DNA of 64,000 nucleotides from Romanomermis culicivorax (taxonomy: Eukaryota > Nematoda > Enoplea > Mermithida > Mermithidae): the NCBI GenBank assembly GCA_963922205.1, contig CAWUHX010000233.1, positions 186,001-250,000 on the forward strand, in the 5' to 3' direction. Both the position numbers and the translations under genes were made by a program. Under the pieces are notes generated by a model. It made no database searches. It saw only the letters and a list, made by a program, of their open reading frames with translations, and was not told the DNA's origin. Of the stretch, positions 61,699 to 64,000 are shown piece by piece. Each line of letters opens with the position of its first letter. Position 1 is the stretch's first letter.

Positions 61699-62690
61699 CA
61701 TGGCCGTGCGCAAGGGGGGGCGGGGGGCGGCCGCCCCCCCCCCCCCCCATTGAGGCAGTAACTCTAAACCGAAAAGATGCGTTTTGGTGGACTCTAAAAG
61801 GTCAAAATCTCAAAATTTTCCGGCCCTTCGCGCCGGTCATGGGTATAATTATAACTATATTCTATCAGGCGCGGCCGTTAGCATATCTACTTTGACCTAC
61901 TAATTAATGCTCAACAGTTTCTATCAATCAAGTTAGATCGTTTCATTTTCTAATCGTTTACAGTCAATTATGTCGCCGAAAATAGAGATTTTTCATCATG
62001 TCTCTCAATTTTTTCCCTCGATGATTGGAATTTTTTAAACGTTTGCAATCTGAACTTTTGCGTTTATTGAAGGTGGAAATTGAAGACATTACTCTAGAAC
62101 GCGATTTCAAAACATTTGTTCACGAATTATCTGTTGGAGAGATTTATTTTTCAGCGTTTTAGAATACAAAATCCCAAAAATTTTTCCGGCGCTTCGCGCC
62201 GGAATGGAAGGTAAATTACGCTTCATCAGTCTGATTTTAATTTTATTTCCCAACGTTAATGAAGGTTCATTTTCCAGCGTTTTAGAAAGTGAAAATCAAA
62301 AAATTTTTCCGGCGTTCCGCGCTGGACCATTCTATAGAACACCAATATATTCTTCATGACCTCATTTTGACTAACATAACCAGAATTTTCTCAATTTTTT
62401 TCCTCATTTTTGCAGGTTTCTGACTACAAATACAACAAAATGCTTGGGTATGCTCCTAAAATGCATAAAAAAGCAACCGTAGCCACATTATAAGCGTTTT
62501 TAAAAATGTGGAAAATTTTTGGAAAATGAGGAAAAAAATTTTGGTTCCGGTTCTCATGTGGAAAAAATCTTCGAGGAAAAAAAACGATGATGCACACAGT
62601 ATATCCGTGTGAGATCAACATTTCTGGGGCTATTCAGTGAAAAAATCTAGTCCGCCCCCCCCCCATGAAAAAATCCTGCGCACGGCCCTG
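61699..62690. mobile_element. hAT-type element nested in a hAT element
   Basis: 992 bases with termini CATGGCCGTGCGCA and (reverse complement) CAGGGCCGTGCGCA followed by G runs, flanked by the exact 8-bp duplication GTAGTACA (61691-61698 and 62691-62698). The interior has three GC hairpins (61820-61836, 62186-62202, 62309-62325) in AT-rich repeat units. No transposase frame. Confidence 0.8.
61820..62325. repeat. Three CCGG-hairpin repeat units
   Basis: CCGGCCCTTCGCGCCGG, CCGGCGCTTCGCGCCGG and CCGGCGTTCCGCGCTGG, the last two each preceded by TTTTAGAA-x-AAAAATTTTT. The second is a perfect 7-base stem with a TTC loop. In the third, one stem pair is a G-T wobble. Confidence 0.7.
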
Positions 62691-62833
62691 GTAGTACATA
62701 TACTTATTGAAAGATCCGGATCCGCTGAACCAAATTTTTTTGGATCCGGATCCACTGGACCAAATTTTCCAATATCCGGATCCAGATCTGCTGTCGCCAA
62801 AAAAGTTGATCCGGCTCATCCCTAGTTGTTACT

Positions 62834-64000
62834 CGACTATTGAATTAGAATATAAAACATTTATTGATAAGAGGAAAATATGCTGACAGCAGCAGCTCAG
62901 CAGGGTTGTCAGGTCACAGATTATGATTATTATAGGCAGAAGATAGGGCTTGACGTTCTGAAGTACATAAGAATCTATATTTTCGACCTAGAACATCAAA
63001 ACTTTCTTACCATTTTCATAAACAAGAAGTAAATGCTAAAGAGGCTCATTTTCGAGTGTTCTAGATTATCGAAATTTGTACTTTTTCTCTTTCGTTTCGG
63101 AGGGAATAATAATTCCCAATTCAGTTTGTAATCTTTCATTTTGCCTGATTACAGAGACGTTTTTCAGCAAATTTCTAGACAATCGAGCTTTTTTAGTTCA
63201 GTTTTTCTGCAAATATTGGTTTTCTATTCATTTCTGATCAAATATACACTGACTGGAGGAGCATTAGATGTTCAGAAAGCATCAATAAAACGAGGGGGAA
63301 AATGACTGAGTGAATATGGAAAAGAAAATTTTGACCTCTATCCCATTCTAAAATGGTGCGAAAAACATAGTCTTGTCATCGTTTTCTCCACCCACAAAAT
63401 CATAAAATACGTTTTTTAAGAATATAATGCTGACGTCAGTCATCAATGATAAATCATATTGTAAAACTACTGATTTTGAGGGCTGTTTTTGATAGAAATG
63501 AAGGGAAAATTGAATTTTTTCAACCAAAATGTTATCTTTGCAACTGCAAACAGACTTTTTTTGCACTCAGCACCCAAATTTCGGGTCAAATAAGGGCAAC
63601 TTGAACCTGACCACTCTTTTTGGCTAGGTTATGTTTCCTGCACGGATTTCAATTCGTTTATAATTTTTCTATATTGTTCATGTGGGTGATTGGAAAATTT
63701 CATTTTAGGTAATGCTTATAACTTTTAATTGTCAACACATTACGGATAAATGTTTGATCTTGCATTGCTTTTTGATGTATTTAATGAGCAAGATTTTTCT
63801 TATTTTCCCAAAATCTTTTTACGATCTTTAAAAAAATTTTGAGTTTTGAGTGATTAAAACATTTTTAGTTCACGTAGAAATACTTGCTGGTTGAAGAACC
63901 AAAATTTGTGGTTGCTTACCTAGTTTTTGAACTGCAGTTTGCCCGATTGAAAATGCATTTAATTCACTGAAAAATTAAACCTTCTGTCTTGGAAATAAAA
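62834..64000. other. Unassigned AT-rich end of window
   Basis: No open frame with a recognisable domain, no element termini and no RNA gene seen in the last 1.2 kb. Confidence 0.35.

Larger units (their letters stand above)
59868..62825 (-). mobile_element. Degraded hAT transposon with nested insertions
   Basis: Termini AGGGATGGGC and GCTCATCCCTAG are inverted copies, flanked by the exact 8-bp duplication TTGTTACT (59860-59867 and 62826-62833). Both subterminal regions (59880-60035 and 62710-62820) carry repeated GGATCCGGATCCGCTGAACC-like units. Transposase remnants lie on the minus strand: a BED zinc finger at 60885-61073 and the C-terminal dimerisation segment at 60566-60718. The element hosts a MITE at 61286-61691 and another hAT-type element at 61699-62690. 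Confidence 0.8.

Overview
The window reads as nuclear DNA of a nematode, probably a rhabditid. It holds a block of the nematode telomere hexamer (TTAGGC on the minus strand). Splice acceptors are TTTTCAG-like, the DNA is AT-rich with long low-complexity stretches, and short TACTGTAG-rich repeats recur. Two exons encode the C-terminus of a mitochondrial ATP synthase beta subunit. The species cannot be fixed from sequence alone. Gene density is very low and most of the DNA is mobile or repetitive.

Layout. 0-5.4 kb: a dispersed terminal-inverted-repeat element, a tRNA-like sequence flanked by inverted repeats, and unassigned AT-rich DNA. About 5.5-17.2 kb: a GC-richer Ty3/gypsy-type LTR retrotransposon on the minus strand (gag, protease, RT/RNase H, integrase and an extra third ORF). 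It carries several stops and frameshifts and shows no 5' LTR. 17.1-24.9 kb: a repeat sharing the core CTCCCGATGGTCAGACC, degenerate ACTGTAG-TTTCAGAAATGA repeats, and head-to-head copies of the same dispersed element. 25.0-34.3 kb: an apparently intact minus-strand gene, 18 exons recognised, with eight immunoglobulin domains each split over two exons, followed by a C-terminal von Willebrand A-like domain. 34.7-39.3 kb: a foldback element, three LTR-like repeats (two with near-perfect heat-shock elements upstream of a TATA box), and a second cluster of the CCCGATGG repeat. 39.3-43.3 kb: A-rich simple DNA with one GC-rich open island. 43.4-48.0 kb: a 72/86-bp tandem repeat, a candidate small secreted acidic protein, a 321-bp interstitial telomere array, and the last two exons of an atp-2-like gene. 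48-52.2 kb: AT-rich repeats. 53-54.6 kb: another copy of the dispersed element. 54.9-62.9 kb: a cluster of hAT-family DNA transposons and MITEs, four with exact 8-bp target-site duplications. One degraded hAT element contains both a TA-flanked MITE and a further hAT-type element.

The most interesting points are these. The extra retrotransposon ORF appears to contain a DEDDy 3'-5' exonuclease-like fold whose acidic residues are partly replaced. The Ig-repeat gene ends, rather than begins, with a vWA-like domain. The telomere array lies next to an atp-2 gene lacking its 5' exons, in the orientation expected for a once-capped broken end. Dispersed repeats carry heat-shock elements. A nested hAT structure can be ordered in time from its target-site duplications.
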